Under the pieces are notes generated by a model. The model saw only the letters and a list, made by a program, of their open reading frames with translations. It searched no databases and was not told the DNA's origin. This document shows, in pieces, positions 1 through 7,395 of a DNA stretch of 64,000 nucleotides (position 1 is the first letter of the stretch; each line of letters starts with the position of its first letter). The stretch is taken from NCBI RefSeq assembly GCF_004912135.1, contig NZ_STGU01000002.1:434001-498000 (forward strand). The letters are read 5' to 3'. A program made the translations under genes and the position numbers. The DNA is from Rhizobium rosettiformans W3. GTDB taxonomy: Bacteria; Pseudomonadota; Alphaproteobacteria; Rhizobiales; Rhizobiaceae.

Positions 1-1318
1 GGGAGTCGGCGCCGATATATTTCGCCATGTCCGCCTCATGGGCATACTGGTTGGCGAGCAGCTTGTCCCGGTCCGGCGTGTCGATGCCGTAGAAATCGGG
101 ATGGAAGATCATCGGCGATGCGACGCGGATATGCACTTCCTTGGCGCCGGCATCGCGGATCATCTGCACGATCTTCAGCGAGGTCGTGCCACGCACGATG
201 GAATCGTCCACCAGCACGACGCGCTTGCCCTCGATCATCGCCCGGTTCGCGGAATGCTTGAGCTTGACGCCGAAGGCGCGGATCTGCTGGGTCGGCTCGA
301 TGAAGGTACGCCCGACATAGTGGTTGCGGATGATGCCGTATTCGAACGGGATGCCGCTCTGCTGGGCATAGCCGAGCGCTGCCGGTGTGCCGCCATCCGG
401 CACGGGGACGACGACATCGGCTTCAACAGGCGCTTCCTTGGCCAGGTTGATCCCGGCATTCTTGCGGGTCGTGTAGACGTTGCGGCCGGCGACGACGGAG
501 TCGGGACGGGCGAAATAGACATATTCGAACATGCAGACGCGTTCCGGCTGCGGCCGAGCCGGCATGCGGGATTCGATCGTCACCGAACCATCCGCCTGGG
601 TCTCGCAGATCACCACTTCGCCATTCTTCACGTCACGGACGAACTTGGCTCCGATGATGTCGAGCGCGCAGGTCTCGGAACAGAAGATCGGCTTGCCGTC
701 GAGTTCGCCCATGACCAGAGGCCGGATGCCGATCGGGTCGCGGGCGGCAATCAGCTTGGTGCGGGTGAGGGCGATCATCGCATAGCCGCCTTCCATCTGG
801 CGGATGGCGTCGATGAAGCGGTCGGTCGTCGAGGCATGACGCGAGCGGGCGATCAGATGCAGCACCACTTCGGTGTCCGAGGTCGACTGGCAGATGGCGC
901 CGGTCGCGATGATCTGGCGGCGCAGCGTCAGGCCGTTGGTGAAGTTGCCGTTATGGGCAATCGCGATGCCGCCTTCCTCGAGTTCGGCGAAGAGTGGCTG
1001 CACATTGCGCAGTGCAACTTCGCCCGTCGTCGAGTAGCGCGTGTGGCCGATCGCCTGCGGACCCGGCAGCTTCGCCAGCGTCGCCGGATTGGTGTAGTGG
1101 TCGCCAACGAGGCCCATATGCTTTTCGGTGTAGAACTGCCGGCCGTCGAAGGAGACGATACCGGCCGCTTCCTGGCCGCGATGCTGAAGCGCGTGCAGGC
1201 CGAGCGCGGTCAGCGTCGCTGCATCCGGATGCCCGAGAATGCCGAACACGCCGCATTCTTCGTGAAACTTGTCATCATGGCTGCCGTAGACGACATGGGA
1301 GGGGCTGGACTGCTTCAT
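1..1318 (-). CDS. purF: Amidophosphoribosyltransferase, partial (3' end outside window)
   Basis: PurF catalyses the first step of purine synthesis, transferring glutamine-derived ammonia to PRPP in the cytoplasm. The reading frame from the ATG at 1318 runs open to the window edge (about 439 codons). It shows a short propeptide and then CGVFGI, where Cys22 is the expected glutaminase nucleophile exposed after cleavage. It also has HRGQEAAG, the GHTRYST glutaminase motif, and the PRPP-binding loop VVLVDDSIVRGTTS. The gene lies downstream of cvpA in the same direction, as in many proteobacteria, separated by 125 bp holding two hairpins. The C-terminal residues lie beyond position 1. purN and purM of the same pathway sit at the far end of the window. 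Confidence 0.97.
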   Translation of the reverse strand, partial: MKQSSPSHVVYGSHDDKFHEECGVFGILGHPDAATLTALGLHALQHRGQEAAGIVSFDGRQFYTEKHMGLVGDHYTNPATLAKLPGPQAIGHTRYSTTGEVALRNVQPLFAELEEGGIAIAHNGNFTNGLTLRRQIIATGAICQSTSDTEVVLHLIARSRHASTTDRFIDAIRQMEGGYAMIALTRTKLIAARDPIGIRPLVMGELDGKPIFCSETCALDIIGAKFVRDVKNGEVVICETQADGSVTIESRMPARPQPERVCMFEYVYFARPDSVVAGRNVYTTRKNAGINLAKEAPVEADVVVPVPDGGTPAALGYAQQSGIPFEYGIIRNHYVGRTFIEPTQQIRAFGVKLKHSANRAMIEGKRVVLVDDSIVRGTTSLKIVQMIRDAGAKEVHIRVASPMIFHPDFYGIDTPDRDKLLANQYAHEADMAKYIGADS

Positions 1319-1372
1319 GGCGAGGGCCTTTGCTCCGGGAACAGATGCGGGTGCAACGCTTTGAACAGGGAA

Positions 1373-1437
1373 GCCGCCGGTCTGTCCCGATCCGGCGGCG
1401 TCTGTCTTGTCTCAAGTCGCGCGGCTTTCGAGCCGCG
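1373..1437 (-). other. Two hairpins between cvpA and purF
   Basis: Two perfect inverted repeats lie in the 125-bp cvpA-purF gap. One is GCCGCCGG/CCGGCGGC at 1373-1380 and 1392-1399. The other is CGCGGCT/AGCCGCG at 1420-1426 and 1431-1437 with a four-base loop. Neither is followed by a T run on the minus strand, so they are not convincing intrinsic terminators. RNA processing or partial attenuation between cvpA and purF is possible but is inference. Confidence 0.35.
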
Positions 1438-1443
1438 AGAAGA

Positions 1444-2046
1444 TCAGTTGTTCTGGGCCGGAGCCTGGTCGGCAGGGGCCTGTTCCGCCGGTGCCTGATC
1501 GGCAGGGGCCTGCTCGCCGGCTTCGGTCTCTTCGCGGCCGAGGATCCGTTCGCGGATCTGCGGTTCGATATCTTGCGGCAGAACGGCTTCGAGCTTCAGC
1601 ACCAGCGAATCGAGGAAAGGCTTCGACTTGGATTCGTTGACCCAGTCCGGGCGCTGGCGAACGTCGATCAGCCAGTTCCAGAAGGCGACGGCGACGACTA
1701 GAAGCAAAAGGCCGCGAGCCGCACCGAAGAGGAAGCCCAGGGTACGATCGAGCGCACCGATGCGGCTGTCGATGATGAAATCGGCGATGCGCGAGGTGAT
1801 GAAGGAAATCACGATCAGCGCGATCAGGAAGATGATGCCGGCAGAACCGGCCATCGCGATCCTGGGATCGTCGGTGTAGCTCATCAGATAGGGCACGAGC
1901 AGGGGATAGAGATAGTAGGCGGCGGCGACAGAGCCCGCCCAGCTCGCGATGGACAGCACTTCGCGCGAAAACCCGCGCACCATCGCCAGCACCGCTGAAA
2001 ACAGAACGACGCCGATGACGATACCGTCGAAAATTGTGATGGGCAT
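1444..2046 (-). CDS. cvpA: CvpA family membrane protein (colicin V production protein homologue)
   Basis: A CvpA-family inner-membrane protein of 200 aa. Four hydrophobic segments occupy roughly residues 5-140, followed by a charged region. The tail ends in four tandem QAPAD/QAPAE-type repeats (about residues 178-198), so it is Ala/Pro/Gln-rich and probably disordered. The start at 2046 (MPITIFDGIVIG) is chosen over the upstream in-frame ATG at 2091 because GGAG sits about 10 bases before it and it matches the usual CvpA N-terminus. The gene lies between radA and purF, the classical cvpA-purF neighbourhood. Its biochemical role is not settled; family members are linked to envelope homeostasis and biofilm formation. 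Confidence 0.9.
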   Translation of the reverse strand: MPITIFDGIVIGVVLFSAVLAMVRGFSREVLSIASWAGSVAAAYYLYPLLVPYLMSYTDDPRIAMAGSAGIIFLIALIVISFITSRIADFIIDSRIGALDRTLGFLFGAARGLLLLVVAVAFWNWLIDVRQRPDWVNESKSKPFLDSLVLKLEAVLPQDIEPQIRERILGREETEAGEQAPADQAPAEQAPADQAPAQNN

Positions 2047-2133
2047 AAATTCCAACTCCAGGGCCACCGGCAAGACCGGCATTGATGTCACCGCGATACC
2101 GCCGGAACGCGTGAAATCACGCGTCGGACCGGA

Positions 2134-3537
2134 TCAACCGTCCTCCTGATCCCTTGGGGCCTTCAGCCGGGAACCGGCGATGCGCGCCACGAGATCGGGA
2201 AGGCTGTCCACTTCCCTCCATTTGCCCTTCGAACCCTTCGGCAGGTCCGGCGAGGCAGCCGGCAAGACCGCGGCGGAGAAACCAAGCTTTTCCGCCTCTT
2301 TCAGCCTCTGGGCAGTGTGGGCTACGGGCCTCACCGCCCCCGACAGGCTGACTTCGCCGAAATAGACGCAATCGGCCGGAAGGGCAAGACCGGCCAGCGA
2401 CGAAACCAAAGCCGAAGCGATTGCCATATCGGCTGCCGGTTCGCTGATCCGGTAACCGCCGGCAACGTTCAGATAGACGTCGTGCTGACCGAGCCGCACA
2501 CCGCAATGCGCTTCCAATACCGCCAAAATCATGGCGAGGCGTGAGGAATCCCATCCCACGACGGCGCGGCGTGGTGTTCCAAGCGATGTTGCCGCCACCA
2601 GCGCCTGCACTTCGACCAGCACCGGGCGCGTGCCCTCCATGCCGGCGAAGACGGCCGCACCCGGGGCTTTCTCGTTGCGTTCGCCGAGGAAAAGCTCGGA
2701 GGGGTTGGCCACTTCGCGCAGGCCCTTGTCGGACATTTCGAAGACGCCGATCTCGTCGGTCGGTCCGAAGCGGTTCTTGACCGTGCGCAGGATGCGGTAG
2801 TGATGGCCCCGGTCACCTTCGAAGTAGAGGACGGCATCCACCATATGCTCGACCACGCGCGGGCCGGCGATCTGGCCTTCCTTCGTGACGTGACCGACCA
2901 GAACCATGGTGGCCCCGGTCTGCTTGGCAAAGCGGATCATCGCCTGCACGCCGGTCCGGACCTGCGTGACTGTGCCCGGTGCGCTGTCGGCCGTGTCGCT
3001 CCACAGCGTCTGGATCGAATCGATGATGACGAGGTCCGGCCGCTTGCCTTCGGAAATCGTCGCCAGAATGTCCTCGACGTTGGTTTCGGCGGCCAGAAGC
3101 ACATCCGTGTCGGCCGCACCCAGACGCTGCGCACGCAGCCTGACCTGCGCGACGGCTTCTTCGCCCGAGACATAGATGATGCGATGACCCCGCCGCGACA
3201 GGGCCGCTGCCGCCTGCATCAGGAGCGTCGACTTGCCGATGCCCGGATCCCCGCCGATCAAGACCGCCGAACCACGCACGAAGCCGCCGCCCGTTGCGCG
3301 ATCGAGTTCACCCATGCCGGTCGGAATGCGCGGCGCCTCCTCGATCTCGCCGGACAGTGAGGTGAGCGTGACGGGACGGCCCTTCTTTGGCACTTTGCCG
3401 GGCCCGGAGCCGATCCCGCCCATCGGGTCTTCTTCAACAATGGTGTTCCATTCGCCGCAGCCATCGCATTTCCCCGCCCAGCGGGAATGAACCGTGCCGC
3501 AGTTCTGGCAGACGAATTGAGTTCTGACTTTGGCCAT
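2134..3537 (-). CDS. radA: DNA repair protein RadA/Sms
   Basis: RadA is a RecA-like ATPase with a Lon-type C-terminal domain that acts in branch migration during recombinational repair. Visible features are an N-terminal zinc ribbon (Cys10, Cys13, Cys24, Cys27), Walker A GGDPGIGKST at 95-104, and the RadA-specific KNRFG motif near residue 255. A C-terminal Lon-protease-like domain (VYLNVAGGYRISEPAADMA) follows. The length of 467 aa is typical. The ATG lies 3 bp after the stop codon of the ParE-like toxin gene, and no purine-rich ribosome-binding sequence is visible before it. Translation may therefore be coupled to the toxin gene. cvpA and purF follow on the same strand. Confidence 0.97.
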   Translation of the reverse strand: MAKVRTQFVCQNCGTVHSRWAGKCDGCGEWNTIVEEDPMGGIGSGPGKVPKKGRPVTLTSLSGEIEEAPRIPTGMGELDRATGGGFVRGSAVLIGGDPGIGKSTLLMQAAAALSRRGHRIIYVSGEEAVAQVRLRAQRLGAADTDVLLAAETNVEDILATISEGKRPDLVIIDSIQTLWSDTADSAPGTVTQVRTGVQAMIRFAKQTGATMVLVGHVTKEGQIAGPRVVEHMVDAVLYFEGDRGHHYRILRTVKNRFGPTDEIGVFEMSDKGLREVANPSELFLGERNEKAPGAAVFAGMEGTRPVLVEVQALVAATSLGTPRRAVVGWDSSRLAMILAVLEAHCGVRLGQHDVYLNVAGGYRISEPAADMAIASALVSSLAGLALPADCVYFGEVSLSGAVRPVAHTAQRLKEAEKLGFSAAVLPAASPDLPKGSKGKWREVDSLPDLVARIAGSRLKAPRDQEDG

Positions 3538-3540
3538 GAA

Positions 3541-3849
3541 TTAAAGGTCGCTTTCGGGGAAGTCGTCGGTGGAGATGTTCTGGCGGCCGTGCACGACGCG
3601 CAGCACTGTGATCGCCTCATCAGAGATCGTGAAATAGATGCATCGGTTCTTGAAAGGAAAGGCTCTTAGTCCGGGGATGAATGAGCGAGGAGCACCAGTT
3701 ATGCCCAGCTCGGCTATCCACTCCATCTTTCTGTTGATTTCGTGCAGGAGACGTTTTGCGGCGACGGGGTCGAGTTCGTAAATATAATCATAATGCGCGC
3801 GAAGATCGCGGAGTGCCCTTCTGGTTAGCACCAGACGACGTGGTTCCAT
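3541..3849 (-). CDS. parE: ParE/RelE-family toxin of a type II toxin-antitoxin pair
   Basis: A 102-aa basic protein with the ParE/RelE-fold pattern: an N-terminal helix pair (VLTRRALRDLRAHYDYIYE) followed by beta strands ending in ITVLRVVHGRQN. ParE toxins poison DNA gyrase and RelE toxins cleave mRNA; the sequence looks more ParE-like, and the target is inferred. The ATG at 3849 is preceded by GGAGGAACGGGAGG, a strong ribosome-binding region. The start lies inside the antitoxin gene, giving a 62-nt overlap, longer than the few bases usual for such pairs. The stop is 3 bp before radA. The module sits within the conserved alr-radA run, suggesting insertion by horizontal transfer. Confidence 0.85.
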   Translation of the reverse strand: MEPRRLVLTRRALRDLRAHYDYIYELDPVAAKRLLHEINRKMEWIAELGITGAPRSFIPGLRAFPFKNRCIYFTISDEAITVLRVVHGRQNISTDDFPESDL

Positions 3850-4096
3850 CCTCCCGTTCCTCCGCCATCCCCATGATGTAGGCTGTCAGTTCCTCTGCGC
3901 TATCGAAGCTCATGACGCGCCCTGCCTCAACGTCATCGATCCCCTCCTGAATAAGCTCGCGAAGGGTGGCGTCGTCCTGCTCGCGTAACAGCGCAAGGCC
4001 AGCCGTAACGACAGCGTCCGCGCTTTCATAAAGCCCGGAATTGACCTGCTCCGCGACAAATTCGGCATCTTGCTTGCTCAACTGAATGTTCCGCAC
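3788..4096 (-). CDS. parD: ParD-like antitoxin (ribbon-helix-helix type)
   Basis: The partner of the downstream toxin. The N-terminal RNIQLSKQDAEFVAEQVNSG and the following ESADAVVTAGLALLRE resemble the ParD/CC2985 ribbon-helix-helix DNA-binding region. The C-terminal part is acidic and should bind the toxin. A GTG start at 4096 (102 aa) is preferred because GGGAG stands 6 bases upstream and the protein then begins exactly at the conserved region. The ATG at 4141 would add 15 residues unlike the family. The last ~20 residues (GTTSSGANQKGTPRSSRAL) are low-complexity and overlap the toxin start. Such antitoxins usually repress their own promoter. Confidence 0.82.
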   Translation of the reverse strand: MRNIQLSKQDAEFVAEQVNSGLYESADAVVTAGLALLREQDDATLRELIQEGIDDVEAGRVMSFDSAEELTAYIMGMAEEREDGTTSSGANQKGTPRSSRAL

Positions 4097-4170
4097 GATG
4101 AACTCCCATTCGGTGAGAAGAATTTGAACTTTCTGGAACAATAGCAGAACAAAGCCGCTGGCGCCAGACC

Positions 4171-5337
4171 TCAGTCGTCCCCTTCCAGATACATCCGCTC
4201 GTAGCGCAGTCCGAGGCCCGTCAGCATCTCGTAGCCGATCGTGCCGGCGGCGCGAGCGACCTCGTCGAGCGGCATGGAGGGGCCAAGGAGCTCGATATAG
4301 TCGCCGGCGCGCACAGCATGATCGGGCAGATCTGTGACGTCGAAGATGGTCAGGTCCATCGTGACCCGGCCGACGACCGGCACGCGCTTGCCACCGATGA
4401 CGCCCTCTGCGCCTGGAAGTCCGGTGTCGCGCAGCGGGATGCCCGCGCCGGAGAGATTGCGCAGATAGCCATCCGCATAACCGACACTCACCACGGCGAG
4501 CCTGCTGTCCCGCGTGAGCACCTGGGTCGCGCCATAGCTCACGCTCTCGCCGGCCTTGGCATTGCGAACCTGCAGGATACGCGCCTCGGCCTTGACCACC
4601 GGCTGCATCGGGTTCTTCGCCCCGCTGACCGCCTCGCCACCGTAAAGCGCGATGCCGGGCCGGGTGAGGTCGAAGTGGTAATCGGCGCCGAGGAAGATGC
4701 CGGCTGAGGCGGAGAGACTGGAATCAACACCTTCGAAAGCGGCGCTAACCCTCTGGAATTTCTCGAGTTGCTGGCGGTTCATCGGTGATGAGGAATCGTC
4801 GCCGCAGGCGAGGTGGCTCATGACCAGCACCGGATCGAGGCTTGCCGGCCGCGAGACATCGTCGACCAGCGCGATCGCCTCCTCCATGGGCAGACCGAGC
4901 CGATTGAAGCCGGTATCGACATGCAGCGCGCAAGGATAGGGGCCGCGTTCTGTCAACACCGCCATCCAGAAGGCGAGCTGCTCTTCCGAGGCAATGACCG
5001 GCACGAGATCGTTCTCGAAGAAGATCTCCTCCTGGCCGGGCCAGATGCCCGAGAGCACGAAGATCCGGGCCTCCGGCGCGTAGGGACGAAGCGTCGCCCC
5101 CTCCGCCGGCACGGCGACGAAGAAGTCACGGGCGCCGGCGCGGTAGAGCGTCTGTCCGACGTCTTCGATCCCCAGACCATAGGCATCCGCCTTGACGACC
5201 GCGGCGGCCCGGGCCTTGCCGGATCTGCGCGCCATCTCTCGCCAGTTGTCGGCAATCGCCGAGAGATCCACGGTCAGGCGCAGCGGTGCCGACTGAAATT
5301 CTTCCGGCGCATCGATGAGGGTAAAACGGTCTGTCAT
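4171..5337 (-). CDS. alr: Alanine racemase
   Basis: Alr is a PLP enzyme that interconverts L- and D-alanine, supplying D-Ala for peptidoglycan. The 388-aa protein has the PLP-lysine motif VVKADAYGLG (Lys49), a fold-type III barrel, and SVSYGATQ carrying the catalytic tyrosine of the C-terminal domain. The same frame stays open far upstream to 6225, but the protein similarity begins at MTDRFTLID, so the ATG at 5337 is used. The gene diverges from the AraC regulator across an 84-bp region, so the two promoters may interact. In related genomes alr commonly lies between dnaB and radA. Here a regulator plus azlCD, and a toxin-antitoxin pair, lie on its two sides. Confidence 0.95.
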   Translation of the reverse strand: MTDRFTLIDAPEEFQSAPLRLTVDLSAIADNWREMARRSGKARAAAVVKADAYGLGIEDVGQTLYRAGARDFFVAVPAEGATLRPYAPEARIFVLSGIWPGQEEIFFENDLVPVIASEEQLAFWMAVLTERGPYPCALHVDTGFNRLGLPMEEAIALVDDVSRPASLDPVLVMSHLACGDDSSSPMNRQQLEKFQRVSAAFEGVDSSLSASAGIFLGADYHFDLTRPGIALYGGEAVSGAKNPMQPVVKAEARILQVRNAKAGESVSYGATQVLTRDSRLAVVSVGYADGYLRNLSGAGIPLRDTGLPGAEGVIGGKRVPVVGRVTMDLTIFDVTDLPDHAVRAGDYIELLGPSMPLDEVARAAGTIGYEMLTGLGLRYERMYLEGDD

Positions 5338-5375
5338 GAAGGCTTCGGGTCTATTGATCGGTCCGGGGACCCTAG

Positions 5376-5391
5376 CACTTTTCTTCAAGAC
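5376..5391 (+). promoter_or_regulatory. Candidate AraC-type regulator binding element, copy 1
   Basis: The 16-mer CACTTTTCTTCAAGAC lies in the 84-bp alr/araC divergent region, 31 bp before the araC start. It matches the element at 6287-6302 upstream of azlC at 15 of 16 positions. A shared site next to the regulator and next to the adjacent transporter operon is the expected pattern for an AraC-family target. Binding itself is inferred. Confidence 0.55.
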
Positions 5392-5421
5392 GAAAATGCG
5401 GCGGCCGGATATTATGCTGCT

Positions 5422-6285
5422 ATGCACAGTGTTTCGCAGCAAGAGGCCGCCGAAGCCAATCCGGTGTCGCGGCAGGAGCAGACCCGCTTCTGGCGGGACG
5501 GGCGCTTCCGCGACATGGAATGCCTGTCCGCCTCCTTCATCACCCATGAATTCTCGCCGCATTCGCACGACACCTTCTCGATCGGCGCGATCGAAGTCGG
5601 CTGCCAGGTCGCAAGCATCCGCGGCATGCGCGAACACACCGGACCCGGCACGCTCTACCTCATCAATCCCGGCGAAATCCACGACGGCCAGCCCGGTACG
5701 CCGGGAGGCTATCGCTACCGGATGATCTACCCGGACGTGGCGCTTCTGACCGATATCATCGAGGATGTGACCGGCCGCGCCTTCAACGGCACGCCGAGCT
5801 TCGGCCAGCAACTGTTGACGGATCCGGATCTCGCCCGCGCCTTCAATCTCGCCCATCGCCGGATCGAAACCGGGGAGGTGGCGGGACTTGAGGGGGAGGA
5901 GAGCATGTATTGCGTGCTCGCCACCATGTTTGCCCGCCACGGCAGCGACATCATCCGCGCTCCCGATCACCGGGAGCCGCTCGCCATGCGCCGCGTGCGT
6001 GATTACATCACCACCCATTTCGATGAAGAGATCGGGCTGGAGGTATTGGCAAAGGTGGCGGGCCTCAGCCGCGCCCATATGATCCGCGCCTTCCGCAAGC
6101 AGTATTTCATCACGCCCCATGCCTTCCAGACGGACATGCGCATCCGCCATGCCCGTCATCTTCTGAGATCGGGTGCCACGCCCTCCGACACGGCCTTGGC
6201 CTGTGGCTTTGCCGATCAGGCCCACATGACCCGGCAGTTCAAGGCCCGGACGGGCCTGACGCCCGCGGTCTTCCGGGCCGGCTGA
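5422..6285 (+). CDS. AraC family transcriptional regulator with N-terminal cupin-type domain
   Basis: A 287-aa AraC-type regulator. The N-terminal half (roughly residues 25-165; HEFSPHSHDTFSIGAIE and PGTLYLINPGEIHDGQP) looks like the cupin ligand-binding domain. The C-terminal ~100 residues carry the two helix-turn-helix units, with LEVLAKVAGLSRAHMIRAFR and DTALACGFADQAHMTRQFK. The ATG at 5422 starts the conserved part; the frame is open much further upstream but only as antisense to alr. It is followed 68 bp later by azlCD in the same direction. AraC regulators with this architecture often control adjacent AzlC exporters, so a role in amino-acid export is likely but not proven. Confidence 0.9.
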   Translation: MHSVSQQEAAEANPVSRQEQTRFWRDGRFRDMECLSASFITHEFSPHSHDTFSIGAIEVGCQVASIRGMREHTGPGTLYLINPGEIHDGQPGTPGGYRYRMIYPDVALLTDIIEDVTGRAFNGTPSFGQQLLTDPDLARAFNLAHRRIETGEVAGLEGEESMYCVLATMFARHGSDIIRAPDHREPLAMRRVRDYITTHFDEEIGLEVLAKVAGLSRAHMIRAFRKQYFITPHAFQTDMRIRHARHLLRSGATPSDTALACGFADQAHMTRQFKARTGLTPAVFRAG

Positions 6286-6286
6286 T

Positions 6287-6314
6287 CACTTTTGTTCAAG
6301 ACCGCTGACAAAAG
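6287..6314 (+). promoter_or_regulatory. azlC upstream element: AraC-site copy 2 plus 7-bp inverted repeat
   Basis: CACTTTTGTTCAAGAC (6287-6302) repeats the element found before araC. It also forms part of a perfect inverted repeat, CTTTTGT (6289-6295) and ACAAAAG (6308-6314) with a 12-bp spacer. The region lies directly after the araC stop and 40-67 bp before azlC. It is a good candidate operator for the azlCD operon. Confidence 0.5.
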
Positions 6315-6353
6315 CACGCTTATTCCGGCCTGGCAACGCGCAAGGGAATACGC

Positions 6354-7055
6354 ATGCCATCCAATACGACCCTCGAAATCCGACAGGGTTTCAGATCCAT
6401 TCTTCCGTTGACCGTGGCCGTGGTGCCCATCGGTCTCGTCTTCGGCGCTGTTGCCGCCACGAAAGGTCTCTCAGCGCTGGAGGCCGCGCTGATGAGCGCC
6501 CTGGTCTTTGCCGGCGGCTCGCAATTCGTCGCCATGGATCTGTGGAGCCATCCCGCCAGCATCGCAGCGCTCGGTATGGCGGCCCTGCTCGTCAATGTCA
6601 GGCATGTGCTGATGGGCGCGTCGATCTCGCGCCACATGGCCGCCTTTTCGGGCCGGCAGAAGATCTTATCGATGTTCTTCCTGGCAGACGAGATCTGGGC
6701 CGTTGCCGAGTTTCGCGCCCGCAATCACCGCCTAACGCCGGCCTGGTTCTTCGGTGCCGCCTTGCCCTTCTACGCGGCTTGGGTTCTCTCGGGCCTTGCC
6801 GGGGCCTTGCTCGGCAGCCTCGTCGGCGATCCCTCGGTGATCGCCATGGACTTCGTGTTTCCGGCGGTCTTCGTCATCCTCATCGCCGGCTTCTGGCGCG
6901 GTGCGCGCACCGGGCTGATCCTCGTTGGCAGCGGGGCGAGCGCGCTGCTTGTACATCACCTGATGCCGGGCGTCTGGTATATTCTCGCCGGAGCCTTGGG
7001 TGGTGTCTCGGTCGCCGCCGCACTCTCGATCCAGAAGCAGGAGGCCGGCGCATGA
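6354..7055 (+). CDS. azlC: AzlC family branched-chain amino-acid exporter, large subunit
   Basis: The large integral-membrane subunit of an AzlCD-type (LIV-E family) exporter, expected to pump branched-chain amino acids or analogues out of the cell. The 233 aa contain the family N-terminus (IRQGFRSILPLTVAVVPIGLVFG), the conserved AGGSQFVAMDLW region and about six hydrophobic segments ending near residue 225. It overlaps azlD by four bases (ATGA), indicating translational coupling. It lies downstream of the AraC regulator and its candidate operator. Confidence 0.92.
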   Translation: MPSNTTLEIRQGFRSILPLTVAVVPIGLVFGAVAATKGLSALEAALMSALVFAGGSQFVAMDLWSHPASIAALGMAALLVNVRHVLMGASISRHMAAFSGRQKILSMFFLADEIWAVAEFRARNHRLTPAWFFGAALPFYAAWVLSGLAGALLGSLVGDPSVIAMDFVFPAVFVILIAGFWRGARTGLILVGSGASALLVHHLMPGVWYILAGALGGVSVAAALSIQKQEAGA

Positions 7056-7354
7056 CGATCGACCTCAACACCATGCTGGCGATCCTCGCCATGGCAGTCG
7101 CAACGATTGCTACCCGCCAGGCCGGTCTGCTGGTCGGTCGTCTGCTCCGACTGTCGCCGCAGGCTGAGGACATTCTGGCAGCCATCCCGCCGTCCGTGCT
7201 GATGGCTGTCGTTGCGCCAACGGCTTTTGCCACCGGCTGGGCCGAAACGGCGGGCTGTGCGGTTGTGGCGCTGGCAGCGACACGGCTGCCGCTTCTCCCG
7301 GCTGCTGCAGCCGGCGTGCTCGCGGTCGCGCTGCTGAGGGCTTACGGGCTCTGA
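7052..7354 (+). CDS. azlD: AzlD family branched-chain amino-acid exporter, small subunit
   Basis: A 100-aa protein with three to four hydrophobic segments (TMLAILAMAVATIATRQAG, DILAAIPPSVLMAVVAPTAF and the C-terminal LPAAAAGVLAVALL). This is the AzlD pattern of the small partner of AzlC. It starts inside the azlC stop codon (ATGA). The genes then converge on dnaB with a 41-bp gap. Confidence 0.9.
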   Translation: MTIDLNTMLAILAMAVATIATRQAGLLVGRLLRLSPQAEDILAAIPPSVLMAVVAPTAFATGWAETAGCAVVALAATRLPLLPAAAAGVLAVALLRAYGL

Positions 7355-7370
7355 GCTGCAAAAAGGGAAG

Positions 7371-7387
7371 GGCGCCACTCGGGCGCC
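7371..7387 (-). terminator. Possible dnaB terminator hairpin
   Basis: GGCGCC at 7371-7376 and GGCGCC at 7382-7387 form a six-base-pair stem with a five-base loop. On the minus strand it is followed by CTTCCCTTTTT, a weak T tract. It lies between the convergent azlD and dnaB ends. Confidence 0.45.
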
Positions 7388-7395
7388 GTTCGATC

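Noticed and set aside
5338-6225. Extension of the alr frame upstream of 5337
   Set aside because: It is antisense to the AraC regulator and adds 296 residues not found in alanine racemases.
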